From positions 62,001-126,000 of the forward strand of contig CANPUZ010000048.1 of the NCBI GenBank assembly GCA_947579665.1: a stretch of DNA of 64,000 bases, given 5' to 3'. The position numbers and the translations under genes were made by a program. Within the stretch, counting starts at the first letter, position 1; each line of letters begins with the position of its first letter. Origin of the DNA: Sympetrum striolatum (lineage: Eukaryota > Arthropoda > Insecta > Odonata > Libellulidae). Shown here in pieces: positions 25,301-36,536 of this stretch. The notes below the pieces were generated by a model that was not told where the DNA came from, ran no database searches, and saw only the letters and a list, made by a program, of their open reading frames with translations.

Positions 25301-26000
25301 ACCCATCTTCACCTACTTAATTTCCTACAGTACGCCTTCATCATCTTGCACAATCACCTCGGTTGCATTTCTCAAGGAACATCGTCTGGGATTGGCGTCC
25401 AGGATTGTGGGTACAGCCCTTGGCGTTTTCCTGCAAAAGAAAGAGCAAGCGTTAAAAAATAAACATCATAAACATAAACCCTTAACGTTTAAAAACGTTT
25501 TCCTGCCAGAATGCGAGAACTGCCGGAAAAACGTTTGACCTGCTCTTCCTTGCCCATGCTAGGCCTTCCTCAATTTTATGACGGTCCCTGTGAATGAGAC
25601 GCACCCTTACAAAATCTTTTGCATTGTCCTAAATGTGGAAAACCCTTCCCCGGAGTTTTCCGGCCTCTGCGTAATTCCAAGATTTGCAGTGCATTCGTAC
25701 TTTCATATTTTCCTCACTCGTTAAAAATCAATGTATCTACTAACTGTTTGGTATCAAATTAATCAGCTAACAGCAAGGGAAAAAATAAGACAATTAAATC
25801 ATTGCCAATTGCTTCCACGTTATAGGAACAACCAAAAGTCTTGAAGAATAACCGCTGACCGCAGGCATCGTAAAAAGGTCTACCCGTATTATGGGGGTTT
25901 TCTGCCTGCTGCAATTAGTCTGACCCACCAGGAGAAGGGACCGTTTCTCTAACTTGCCTCCCGCACACGACTGTCACGAAAGAAAAATACACTCGCATCT
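22361..26000. other. no gene supported; GC-richer 23.2-25.6 kb
   Basis: The middle of this stretch is less AT-rich and has overlapping open frames on both strands, for example around 23350-23625 and 25167-25538. None reads like a known domain, and both strands being open together argues for composition rather than coding. A GGGCCAGGCTTGGG/GGCCCGTGCAGG pair near 22920 may be an old DNA-element end. Confidence 0.4.
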
Positions 26001-26190
26001 TAAGGCCGGTCTTCCACTGGAAGCGACTACGAGCGACCGGCGTATTCGGGCGACGTCAGTTCGGGCGACCTACAGGCGATAGGGGTCTTCCACTGCAAGC
26101 GACTACCCGCTTCTCAGTCGCTGTAACGGTATTCTAGCTCCAGTGCTTGATTTCGGGACGATTTCTGCAACGATAAATATTAATTCGTAT
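26001..26190. mobile_element. DNA-transposon remnant with GGCCGGTCTTCCACTG end
   Basis: TTAAGGCCGGTCTTCCACTG, then GCGACTACGAGCGACC and a second inward copy GGGGTCTTCCACTGCAAGCG. The subterminal repetition is of the kind seen in PIF/Harbinger-related MITEs. The opposite end was not found. Confidence 0.4.
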
Positions 26191-27289
26191 AAAAAAAATC
26201 GATGAGTTGTAGATATCGTTGATGATACCTTTTGAAAACTTTTTGCGAGAGCTTTATAACAAGACCAATTTTACACTTTTATGTCCACCCATTACTGAAA
26301 AAAAGTTGTTTTATAAAATCGATAACTTTTTATCTAACGACAAGAAGGCACTGAAAATTTTTATTTTAGTTTATAAAATGTTTATTCTAATGCGCATCCT
26401 GATTATTGAGGGGAAAAAAAGAGCCTTAAGATTGCACATTAAAAATCATATTAAAATAATATAAATAAAGTAATCATAACTTTGAAAATAATGCACATAC
26501 ATTTGGTTTGAAGTTAAGCCTGTAAAATTACTTAATTATGTTAAACGAATCTTGTATAAGTAAAAATTCCTTCACATACATTGCGATAAAAAAATCAACG
26601 CAAATATGAAAAATTAAGAATAATGTAGGCAATTCTTTGAACGAACATCTCAATTGAGGCTTTCAAGTTTGAATTTAAGATTTTAAAACAACAAAACTTG
26701 TCTACCTAAAAATGTCTTCATATACATTGAACATCAAACTTTTACATTAAAATTATCGTTCATTATGAGGTACTTTACGAAACAAAGTAATACTTTTGAT
26801 GGTAAAGATGCTGAAAAGACACAGCAATGGATATTCGTACACCACTACCAAATGCGGCAACCGATAAATTGAAACGAGAACACAAAGATCCAGGAATATG
26901 ACCACAACCAATATAATGAACAAAATCGACAAGAATTCCTTCAATAGAAAAACCATTCCTCAGAGACAGCTCTCGAATGGACCAGAGTGCGCAGCGTCCA
27001 GCAGCGTCGTCAAAGTCTGAAATCAGGGGAAAAATGTCTTAGGATGAGTTGAATTTCAGTAAAACTAAGAGATCCAATCCCAACGCAAGCGGACAAAGCA
27101 AATAGTTCTGTGGAAAAGAAAGCCATGCATGTGTAAAGGAAAAGATTAAGGGTAAGAAGCAAAGAAAGTGGACAAAGCAACAGTATAGCATTCTGTGGAC
27201 AAGCAAGACCAACACAAGAATGGAAAATCAGAACAATATTGACTAGAAAGATGAGCATGCGATGAATGAAACTTCAAGACCAGCGCAAA
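26191..27289. other. no gene seen
   Basis: AT-rich. Short frames at 26219-26464 and 27010-27258 have low-complexity hydrophobic content and no recognised domain. Confidence 0.45.
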
Positions 27290-27740
27290 AATGAATAGTT
27301 TTTCTTGATTTGTAAGCAAAATATTGCCAATTAACAGAATTTTTTCAATATTTCAACTTTTTAGGAAAATTGTAGGGCAAAAGTGACAATCTTCTTGTTA
27401 TTTTTTAGAAAGACCTTGTCAAAAGCGTCAAAAGCATCAAAAGCAGCACAAAAATAGATGGATTTTATCAATTTTTAAGCAAATTATGGCCAAAAAACTG
27501 AAATTTTTCCAATTTACTTAAACTTCTCTACGAGTTTTGGAAAAATGGCTGCGCAAATTGAATATCTCTTAGGTTTTGGGAAAGTTCTTTCTATAAGCTT
27601 CAAAATGAGCACTAAGTTGAATAGGTTTTCTCCATTTTTACGCAAAATACGGCCAAGAAACTGAGATTTTTCCAAACTACCTATTCCAAACCTTTTCAAA
27701 TTGTTTTGGTAAACAAAAGTGAATATTTATGATAATTTCA
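27290..27740. repeat. degenerate tandem triplet, ~163-bp period
   Basis: The phrase AAGCAAAATATTGCCAA at 27314, AAGCAAATTATGGCCAAAAA at 27478 and CGCAAAATACGGCCAAGAAA at 27641 marks three units. Each is followed by TTTTTCC-type runs and preceded by an AATGAATAG/AATAGATGG/GAATAGGTT phrase. AAAAGCGTCAAAAGCATCAA is a small nested repeat. Confidence 0.6.
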
Positions 27741-29815
27741 GAAAGAGATTGCCAAGTAGGTGCTAAGTGTGTTTATTGTATGATATAGTTTATTTCTTAA
27801 GTTTAAAGAGCCTTAAATTGGTTGTGTGAGATATTTAAGTTGAAAAGAATGCCAAACTTTCATGCAAATGTTTGTGAAATTCATTTCTTTAGATAAGGTT
27901 CTCAATTAGTTTTGAATGAGTATAATAAGGAAATTATGACTTTTGAAGTAAAAAAATTTTTAAGTTAATTTTTAAGCAATTATACATGTATGTCCCAAAT
28001 GAACACAATATCTTAGTCTGAAATTACACTTTTCAAAATATATTGGTTGTAACTTCGGATGGTTCTTAGTTGGACATTTATATGTCAGGGCTTGTCTGTA
28101 GTTAATGTACTCTGTGCGCACTAAAAGCAGACTTAAAATTGCTACTTATATTTAGATATTTATATTTAAGAGCATGCACTTAATTAAGAATGTTTAGCGA
28201 TACTTGGTTCAATATCTTATTAGAGAATCTTTACTGTAAAAACTTACACAAAATCCACAAGAAAATCACAAACACCTATACATTATTTATAAATCTTATT
28301 TTGAAATATTTTTTATTCAATAGCAGCACTTTTAACCAATGTTTTTAACACTAAAAGGATGGGAGTTTCGCTCTACCTAGAAGGACGTACCGATACAATG
28401 CGAATTCTCTGTAATATGTTCTAATACTAAGAAATCTCTAGAAAGTGCAGCGTAAAGCGGTTTGTTTTGTGCAATAAATAAACACAAAAAGGCTCTCAGA
28501 CGAAGGTTGGGAATCCTTGAAAGACAGGACATCGGAAGCTAGGCTACAATTGGTTGATAAACACAAGGAAACTAAATTTGCGGAAGATACAACCGGTATC
28601 ATGCAATCCCCTGCTACCAATCCAATAATGAACGTAAGTTGAGAGAAAAATATGTATGCTAGCACTAATCATTTTGAAAATTCATTCTTTCCGTGAACTA
28701 TATGCGACAACAGAGCAAAGAAATAGTTTAGATGAACTGGTGCTTACACCACATGCCGAAAGGCGGCTCCCAGGATATTAAGGTAGATGTAGATGAAATA
28801 GATGCCAAAATCGATTTGAGAATTAATGTTTTCTTGAAGGATAAGCGAAAGGATTAGGAAAAATAGATCTATGCACCTCCTGCCACATGCCGATAGGCAG
28901 CTTGCAGGGTTCTTTCATAGAAGTATTTTTTAACAAAGCAAATTATTCTTTTCAAGTACAACGTTTAGTTTAATACGTAAAAAAAATTATACTATTTAGA
29001 ATACTTTTTATTTGTATGGTTTTAACAAATTTCCAATTGAAAAAGTTGACTAGAAGTAAATGAAATGGTCAACAATTAAGACCTTAATTTTGCAAAAAAA
29101 TGATAATTTTACAGCTAATCCAAGAGGTTTTTAAATGTTACATGACAGATATAGTTTTTACATACTATTAATTACCATTTTAAACTTTACATATTTTGTA
29201 CTTGAAAACAAACATTTGCTTTGCATTTGTGTTTAAAAAAATTAAAATCCATGTTTGTGACAAAATAATCAAACTTGAGGCCCATTGCGGGACACCTAAA
29301 TATTTTTCAATTCGAATAAAATTCTTTCGGGTAAACACCTGACCATAGAGACAACATTTTATCGACTTGAAATTTTGAATTTTGAAAAAACGTTTTTCCT
29401 GATACACCCTAATCTACACCCATCGACATTAAAGTTGTGGAAATTGGTCTTGTTCATAAAGAATATAATAGACTATTGATTGTTTTTATGTAAAATAATC
29501 CCTAAGAGATAGCTGGATTAATTCAAAGAACGTATCTGCTTAAGAAAAAGGTGCTATTTAAGTCTTGTGGCATTTTTACTAAGAAAATCATAATAATAAA
29601 CCCTCAACTGTATGCTCCAAAAGTATGAAACTCTCAGGTTAACTTTTAATAGGCAAAAATATCAAATATATAAGTTACTGCAATTTTGGTACATGTATAA
29701 ACACTTTACGTTGTTGTCTTGTTGATTTTGTACAAATTTTGACAGTTAAGATTCTCTAAGCATGCGTTAAAAAGAACATAATCAAAAGAGAGAGATTTGT
29801 ACCTTAGATTCGTCT
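27741..29815. other. 3' flank of the second gene; no gene seen
   Basis: AT-rich sequence downstream of the gene that ends at 29816. No clean AATAAA was seen close to the stop. A SINE-like pair lies at 28745-28920. Confidence 0.45.
28745..28920. repeat. SINE-like fragments, two heads
   Basis: CCACATGCCGAAAGGCGGCT and CCACATGCCGATAGGCAGCT stand about 130 bases apart. The first is followed by an AGGTAGATGTAGATG run. They resemble the family at 8208-8290 read on the other strand. Confidence 0.45.
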
Positions 29816-30351
29816 TTAGACAGGGATCGGCAGAATGGTGAAGTCCTGAAGGGCTGACCTCACCATCTCATACAGGGGCCTGTTCTCCTCCGAGGGCCCA
29901 TATTCAGACCCTTGGGGCCCTCCCATGGGCCCGCATAGCATCTGCAGCTTGTTGACGTAGGAGTCAAAGTTGTCACGAGCGATTTTCTCTGGGGAAGATG
30001 ACATGGAGGAAGATCCTGATGACAACGAGGAATAGTGGTTCGCAGACTGTGGGTGGAGAAGATGGATGCGCCTTGGTGATGCTGATGGTGCAGGGGATGG
30101 TGCCCTTGCTGCAGCGGCATCACTTGCTAACCGTTGTGTGTGGGGCCAAAGGAATGTGGAATGAGGGTGTGTATTGGCAGATACGGGTGGTGGGGGACCA
30201 GGGAAAGTCCCTGGGGCCCCACGTTGCTCTTTGAGGATGGGATGTGTACATGCTCAAAGAGCGTAATCATGTTGTTGTAGAGAGTCTCGTAGTATTTGTT
30301 GAGGTTAAGGCTGTGCTGTGCGATGGCCTGCATCCCCTGGGGAGAGAGGAT
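29816..30351 (-). CDS. uncharacterised conserved-looking protein, last exon with apparent frameshift
   Basis: The acceptor (TTTCATAG) opens at 30351 in phase 0, joining the donor at 37971. The first part codes for LSPQGMQAIAQHSLNLNKYY and ETLYNNMITLFEHVH, a likely amphipathic helix. From about 30240 to the TAA stop at 29816 another frame is clearly coding: a Pro/Ala/Ser-rich linker with SSLSSGSSSMSSSPEK, then NFDSYVNKLQMLCGP and a final PLYEMVRSALQDF helix. The exon is 536 nt, one base short of an open reading. The switch lies at about 30220-30260; no splice pair of workable size explains it. I do not recognise the protein. Confidence 0.7.
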
Positions 30352-31068
30352 CTATGAAATGGGACAAAGTTGCTTATAATAGAACAATACAGCCACCCTT
30401 TCCTACTAGCAGTAGCTTTTGGAACTAAAATTATCATAATTTATAAAGTAAGTACCATATATGCCAGGGTATAAGTCAACCTTCGAAGCCTAAAAAAATC
30501 TCTCAAAATCCAGGGGTCGACTTATACGCCGAACATAAAATTTAACTCTTTACAACCGAGGGGTAAATAAGTGAAACTGCCTGCTTAACACTTGTTGCAC
30601 ACAAACTCACCACAATTATTTCTTACTGAAACAAATTTTTGGCAAGTCTAATTAACGTAGATCTATTTTTATTTAACACAAATTTAATAAATATTTAGCG
30701 ATTTTCTTTTTGCAAACGAAGATCAATAAGCACATCATGGTTTGCTTTTGTTTATATGATCATTATGATCTGACTTAGCGTTAGGAGTTAATGGAAGTTG
30801 TTTTAGCAGTGTCGTGATTTGATTTCACCACTATATATTACCATTATTTCTATAATTAATTTTCAATAACATTGTGTCTATGTTTCCATACACATTTTTA
30901 TTTGTGTAGCCTGAGTGATACCAACGAAAGAAACTTGCGTAACAGTTATGCAGAGGCGAGAAGTTGATATGGCAGCTGAAAGAAACAATTCTAGCATCAT
31001 GATGAAGAAGAACAATTTGCTCTTTTTCCACAGTATTTTATAAGAAACAATAAATAAAAACAAAACAC

Positions 31069-31101
31069 TACTAGTTTCAGAGATTGATCTCCATCATCAA
31101 G
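31069..31101 (-). ncRNA. hammerhead-ribozyme-like motif, left terminal repeat
   Basis: Minus strand: TTGATGA, stem GAGA/UCUC with UCAA loop, then GAAAC and TAGTAG. The first core base is U instead of C, and the cleavage triplet reads GTA. Probably a decayed copy. Confidence 0.45.
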
Positions 31102-31297
31102 TGACCAAGCAAAAACGTAAAGCATAATATATACAAGTAAGACTGGCGGGAAAATAAGGAAATAGGAAAAGTGGGGCGTCGGGGAGAGGACAGAGTCAGA
31201 GGGACGGAAGTGGAGGTAGAGCAACATTGCCAGTGGGTGGAAGAATGCATCGAATCAATGGGAAGGGAAGAGGTGCTCGTTAACCACATTACATTGT

Positions 31298-31942
31298 TTG
31301 GAATTTGCATGGGAAATAATCTCAAACTGTTCTAAGAAATTGTTCTACGTGGACGATGTATTTTGTACATGGTGTGGTACTCTTAGACAACTTAATCTAT
31401 TCCTTTCCCTCCTAAACTCCCTCCATCCCACCATAAAATTCACCCATGAATTAGAGAGCAACCATTCCCTCAACTTTCTTGACCTTACCATTTCCTTTTA
31501 CAGCCCAAATCTCCAATTTTCCATTTTCCACAAACCCACCTACACCGATCATGTCATCCCTTTACATTCAAACCATCATTACTCACAAACACTTTCCATT
31601 TTTCACTCCCTTATCAACCGTCTTCTCTCTATCAATCTCTCTGATAAAAACTTTCATAAAGAATTTTCGATTATCAAACATAATGCTGTTAAAAATGGAT
31701 ACCACCATAGTGTAGTCGACTAACTTTTAATTCGCAAACAAAGAAAAATGGCCTTAAAGAATATCTTTGGAGGATCAAATTGTGAAGATGTAAAAACAAA
31801 ATGGGTAAAATTAACTTTTTCAAACAGGCTTTCGGAAAAAATCAGCAACATTCTGCCTAATTCAACCATTCTTCTGACTTTGTACCCAAAATTCTTCACT
31901 ATACAGATAGAAACCAAAGGCTTAATTACTTACAACAGTTGA
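31298..31942 (+). pseudogene. Penelope-like reverse transcriptase fragment
   Basis: The plus-strand frame at 31298-31723 codes for KLFYVDDVFCTW, with the YVDD catalytic box, then FLDLTISFY and FSIFHKPTYTDHVIP, HSLINRLLSI. This order is characteristic of the Penelope-like RT palm and thumb. After a stop, a second frame at 31748-31942 continues with KWVKLTFSNRLSEKISNIL, the usual next block. The N-terminal fingers are missing and the frame is broken at about 31723. Confidence 0.85.
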
Positions 31943-32146
31943 GATAATTTCCCAAACAAATTCCAATCAATGTAACATGGTTAACGAGTAACTCTTCCCA
32001 TTGCCCATTGATTCGATTTTTACCACCCCTTGACAATGTTGCTCTACCTCCGTCTCCCTTCTCTTTCCTCTCCCCCATGCCCCTCTTTTCCTATTTCCCT
32101 GCCTGTCTTACTTTTATATATTATGCTTTACGTTTTTGCTTGTTCA

Positions 32147-32179
32147 CTTGATGATGGAGATCAATCTCTGAAACAAGTC
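32147..32179 (+). ncRNA. hammerhead-ribozyme-like motif, right terminal repeat
   Basis: Plus strand: TTGATGA, the same GAGA/UCUC stem, GAAAC, a two-base loop and GTC. The GTC cleavage triplet is kept here. Stem III would be only two pairs, as reported for minimal Penelope hammerheads, which are thought to act as dimers. Confidence 0.5.
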
Positions 32180-32487
32180 ATGTTTTGTTTCCTTCAATTG
32201 TGTTTGATAAAATACTGTGGAAAAAGTAAAAATTAATCTTCTTCATCATGAGACACAAGACATCGCCAGAGAATGTGAATTTAATTCTAGCATCTTAATC
32301 TTATGCAGTAAATATTCCTTAAGCTATCACATATTTATGGATAGCTTAGTTTTTCTTCCAATAAAACAGAGCTGGGGAAGTGGAGTTGCCTTATTTTTTT
32401 GGGTCGACTTATACGCTGAACATAGGCTAAACCCTGAAATTCACCTCAAAATTTTAGTGGTCGACTTATACGCCGGCATTTACAGTA

Positions 32488-33961
32488 TATTTACCCTATT
32501 TCTGTAGAGGAAAACATAGCATCCATTATCTTAGCATAATTCAATAAATGAGCTAGAATATAACAACCGCATAGGTCATCAGGAAAACTAATTCGTTACA
32601 GCCTGAAGGTTTACCGATATGTTACATGTAATAAGTCAAAATTTTCATTCTGAAACAGTATTCCACTATCGAAATTATAATCTTTACTCAATTAGTGTTC
32701 TTTTCATGTTTGTTCCAATTCTGATCATCAGAAAATTACTTTTATACAACATAATAGAATTAAATCCCAAGCTGTTCTTAGAGGAAAATGCATGGATTCA
32801 ACAACCGCATTGGTCGTAAGCGGGACTGGTAGATAACCTCAAAACTTTCAGAAAATGTTATTGCGTTTTGTTGAAATTCTTCAAATTTTGATTTGAAAAC
32901 TATGTTCCACGACCAAAATAAAAATCTTTATTCAATTTCCATTCTTTTGGTGCTTGTCTCGACTATTAAAGACTATTCCTTCTAATTTAATTCTTCAAAA
33001 GAAATGAAGCCTGCAACCGATAAAAGTGAAGTTGACATGCATATCTTATGGAAAACCATTTGAGCATTCTTGGTTCGAACCCAGAGAAATTATCAAATAA
33101 ATATGTGACAGTGCTTCTATCCTCATCTCGGGGAACATTTACACAAGTTTGATACAAATGGGGCAAACAGTTTTTAGAAATTTGTGACCTTGTTTGTCTA
33201 ACCCATGATGGCAGTCATGAAGTCTCTCTCGATTGAATTGAGATACCAATTTTTTTATTTATTTAATTCAACAAAGGTGCGTTCCATTACATTAAGGTCT
33301 GTCACAAAGTCAATAGTACAAAATAATTATATTGTATAAAATGAATCTTGAAAACAGATCAGAGCTCATTGTATAAAATAGCAACAAACGATTAGTGCTG
33401 AAGTGAAGAGAGATACAAAACATATGAAAAAATAAGAATTAAAAATGCAATAAGTAAATCTGAACTAATTTTTCTATAATCAAAATTAGCCCAGCACATT
33501 TTAACTGTAGAAAAGAAAAAAAAAAACTTAGTAAAAGACATAAAAATGAAAAACCTCTCTAGAAACTTAATTAGACATCTTCAATAATGACAACAATGCT
33601 TAAAAAATGTAAGAAGAAAGGAAAAAAAAACATTTATTTCATAGATTAACAGCACATGTATGCACCAAAGGAAGTCAAGCAAGAGTTAAGAAAAAATTAA
33701 TAAATTATAATAGAATATGAAACCATTTTTCAAGTTTGATATTAACATGTTTTAGTTAGTATCATGATTTAGAGGAGAAGTAAAACCATTTTTCCAAAAT
33801 AAAACGAGCATATTCCATCTAAGATGGGAAAAAAATTCGCACTTTGACATTTAGAAAAAATATATTTAAAAAACTCAATAGGATACATAGTTAGGCATCT
33901 TCTAAAGGATGAAATTAATGTGATTAAACTATAATAACGCAATTTTTATAACTATGATAAT
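32488..33961. other. intronic, repeat fragments only
   Basis: It contains the second copy of the four-copy repeat (32910-33020) and, from about 33245, what looks like a minus-strand non-LTR 3' tail (GAATTAAATAAATAAA on the minus strand). No exon is seen. Confidence 0.4.
32910..33020. repeat. four-copy dispersed repeat, copy 2
   Basis: CGACCAAAATAAAAATCTTT, TTCTTTTGGTGCTTGTCTCG and CAAAAGAAATGAAGCCTGC. A TTCGAACCC phrase follows at 33073. Confidence 0.6.
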
Positions 33962-34155
33962 TCCCAAGGAAAAACAGACTTGAATAAAGTCTGACAGGGA
34001 ATCGAACCCGGGACCTTCCTCTATCCGAGAGGCTGCCTTAACCATCTAGGCCAGAACATTTTGACAAGCCCTTTTTGGGGACTTTGTCCACAAGGGCAAT
34101 TTGGGAATTTTCCTGGATGCACGCCCTTATGTGCAAAGTCACCTCAACCCTATTC
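33962..34155 (-). mobile_element. tRNA-derived SINE with 16-bp target duplication
   Basis: TTATAACTATGATAAT is repeated exactly at 33946-33961 and 34156-34171. On the minus strand a tRNA-like core reads TGGCCTAGATGG (A box, 34042-34053) and GGGTTCGATTCC (B box, about 33998-34009). The core is followed by a hairpin (CAGACTT/AAGTCTG, 33975-33993) and TTTTT, which could end Pol III transcription. About 95 bases precede the A box, which is unusual for a SINE head. Confidence 0.8.
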
Positions 34156-35067
34156 TTATAACTATGATAATGTTATTTAATTACAATATTGAAATTTAAC
34201 TTTAAAAATTGAGGTTCAATGTGATGCCAGCATTTTTTTTGTAAAAAATTTCAATTTCATTAAACAAATTCTCATTCTTTGCGTTATGATGATCTTACTT
34301 GAGTAAGAAATGTCTACTGTTCTGACACACTGTATAATTCCAAACAATTACACCCCTATCATTAATGCTTTAGTATTCACTTGTACAATTTTTATTTCAG
34401 TAGTAGAACTTCTTGCAAACTTAGTTTCACTATAGCTTTCTTCTCATCTAACGAAGGCTTGAGGCATTAAAACCAGGACTGGGCAGTTAGCTGTGGTTAA
34501 CATTTAGAATAATTAATTATATTAGTTAACGAGAAGGATCCCGAAGATTCAATATTGAGTAGTTTGTAAAATTCACAAAAGTAGATGCATACACACATTC
34601 AAAACAAAATAGACTGTCTCTCAATTTTAGAAAACATAAATCTCCGTGTGCCATTACAAGTAACAAGAGGCCAAGACTTATCCGCCATGCTTCAGAAACT
34701 AATTACTCTTTCATTGCACTTCTTGATAGGTTACATCTAGTAGCAAACAATTATCTTAAATACATTGACGTCTTCCATTGTATTTCACAAACTATTAAAA
34801 ACGTAAGTCCCCTTCAATGTTAGATGTAAACTTCAAATGTATTATCGAACATTTACAATTAATAAGAGTAAATTATCTTGTATTATTTCAAGTATGTTTA
34901 TATTTGCTACCAACAATTTACATTGTAAATGTTAAAATTTACTAGACATTCTGTTTTTATTTATTTTCATACAAGCTCTTAATTATTACTCCCTTCACAA
35001 ATGCTGTACTTTATGTATCTACTCATGTTTATTATAAGTACAAATTTAAAAATTATGTACATTTTAT
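34156..35067. other. intronic, no exon seen
   Basis: AT-rich. A plus-strand stretch around 34610-34800 (ISVCHYK/SPCAITSNKRPRLIRHASETNYS) may be a worn non-LTR ORF2 end, but the match is too weak to call. Confidence 0.35.
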
Positions 35068-35596
35068 TACTGTATTTCCCGGCCTATAAAACACACCGGC
35101 GCATAAGACGCACCTTGATTTGTCAGGTAAGAATTTACAAAAAAACTCATACTTTGTTAGATAAGGTTGAGTGCCGATAAACTCTTTATCGCGAGAGATA
35201 CAATAAATATTAGCATAGGGATGACATCTCCGTTAGCACAATGTGTATAATAACCACATGCGAGATAACTTGCTAACATAGCGAGACTAAACTTGCAACA
35301 TTGTATGCATTTCCGATTTATCTGGGAAATTTTTTAAAGGAAGTTCTGTCATCGAAACATTAAAACTGTATTCCTTACTAATTAATCAAAAAAGTGTTAT
35401 TATCGAAATTTGCAATTAACTGAACTATTTTCAATGCCTGTTATGGTAAAAAATACTTAATGGTATGCATTTATACCGGTGAATCGGCTTGCTTATTATA
35501 GGACGGAGTTATACCATCGGCGCATAAGACGCAGACTGATTTTAGACCATATTTTGGAGTAAAAGAAGTGCGTCTTATAGGCCGGGAAATACGGTA
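35068..35596. mobile_element. TIR MITE (pogo/Tigger-type), ~528 bp
   Basis: The left end reads TACTGTATTTCCCGGCCTAT; the right end in reverse complement reads TACCGTATTTCCCGGCCTAT, and both continue with AAGACGCAC-type text. TA bounds both ends. Subterminal GGCGCATAAGACGCA is present twice. No transposase. Confidence 0.85.
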
Positions 35597-35753
35597 TTTA
35601 TAATAATGTTAGGAATATTTACGCTTGAAGTTGAAGAATTTGTGGCATAAATTTCCATATTTGTGATATTTTATACTTATAAAATTCTACTGTTTATTGT
35701 ATTTTATTACTTTTAAATCCTACTAAGTATTAGATTCTGATTTTAGTGCTGTG

Positions 35754-36142
35754 CAGTGGCGGATCCAGGGGGGTGGGCCTATGGGGGCTGCAGCCCCCCC
35801 CAGAAGTCATAAAAAAAGCAAAATATCTCATCAAAAAATTGAAATAATATATTAGATATTTACAGTAAAAATTATCTCAATTGATATTGGCATATCTATC
35901 ATAAAAATATTATAGTGCAATATAAGTGCAACATGAAGAATAATTACTTAAATGTATCATATCGTTCATACTGTTGAGATGTGAAGAAAATATCGTTTAT
36001 CTACAATGATAGATAATAATAAGCATAATTCAAATATGTATACTGAGTTTAATTTTATAAAATTTCTTACAAAAATCGATAAATATAAAATGAATCTTAA
36101 ATCCCAACTCTCAACCACAGCTCGATCCTAGATCCGCCACTG
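35754..36142. mobile_element. hAT-type MITE, 389 bp
   Basis: The ends are CAGTGGCGGATCCAGG and, inverted, CAGTGGCGGATCTAGG. Flanks are GTGCTGTG (35746-35753) and CTGCTGTG (36143-36150), an 8-bp target duplication with one mismatch, the size used by hAT elements. The interior is AT-rich and non-coding. Confidence 0.88.
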
Positions 36143-36451
36143 CTGCTGTGACATTGTTAATAACAAAAGGGTACATCAAGTTAAATAAATATAAATTATA
36201 ACTTACAATTCTCTTGAAGGAATCATTCAAAACTCAATCTCTTTGTTAGCATTTAATGCTCAAAACTCACACTAGAAACTTACAACTGTACGAAATGTAG
36301 TTTTCTGAAAATTTACTCTAACTTATTCAACGGAACATAGATTCACAGAGAAAACACATCATTCAATTCCCTGCCTTGCTATGCTTCGGCTATGTTGTGG
36401 AATGAAAAGATAGGAAGAAAAAAGATGTTTTTCATAGAAAATACTTTTTTA

Positions 36452-36536
36452 TGTGCACTACTGGCCAAAATTAATGCAGCACCGGCCATAAGGATCGCTA
36501 GGGAGGTGCTGCGTCAATTTTGGCCAGGAGTGTACA
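36452..36536. mobile_element. 85-bp perfect-fold mini MITE
   Basis: Two 32-base arms (36452-36483 and 36505-36536) are inverted copies with about four mismatches, separated by only 21 bases. Each arm contains TGGCCAAAATTAATGCAGCA or its near copy. This is the form of a minimal foldback copy of a mariner/Tc1-type element. Confidence 0.7.

Larger units (their letters stand above)
30999..32282 (+). mobile_element. Penelope-like retroelement, truncated, flanked by 12-bp target duplication
   Basis: AATTCTAGCATC occurs at 30987-30998 and again at 32283-32294, bounding the insertion exactly. Inside, 31010-31290 and 31975-32250 are inverted copies of one another (shared CTTTACGTTTTTGCTTG read in opposite directions), as known for Penelope-like elements with inverted terminal repeats. 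Between them lies a reverse transcriptase fragment. Both terminal repeats carry hammerhead-like cores. The GIY-YIG endonuclease region is not visible, so the copy is dead. Confidence 0.85.
30453..32487. mobile_element. Tigger-like TIR element, copy B, interrupted by a Penelope element
   Basis: The left end reads TACCATATATGCCAGGGTAT, then AAGTCAACC. The right end, in reverse complement, reads TACTGTAAATGCCGGCGTAT, then AAGTCGACC. TA dinucleotides bound both ends, as for Tc1/mariner/pogo-type elements. Without the nested insertion it is about 750 bp and has no transposase. The two halves outside the insertion match copy A at 21815-22360. It lies in the 7.6-kb last intron of the second gene. 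Confidence 0.75.

Noticed and set aside
23350..25540. Cluster of open frames in a GC-richer patch
   Set aside because: Both strands are open at once and no frame reads like a known protein; composition explains it.
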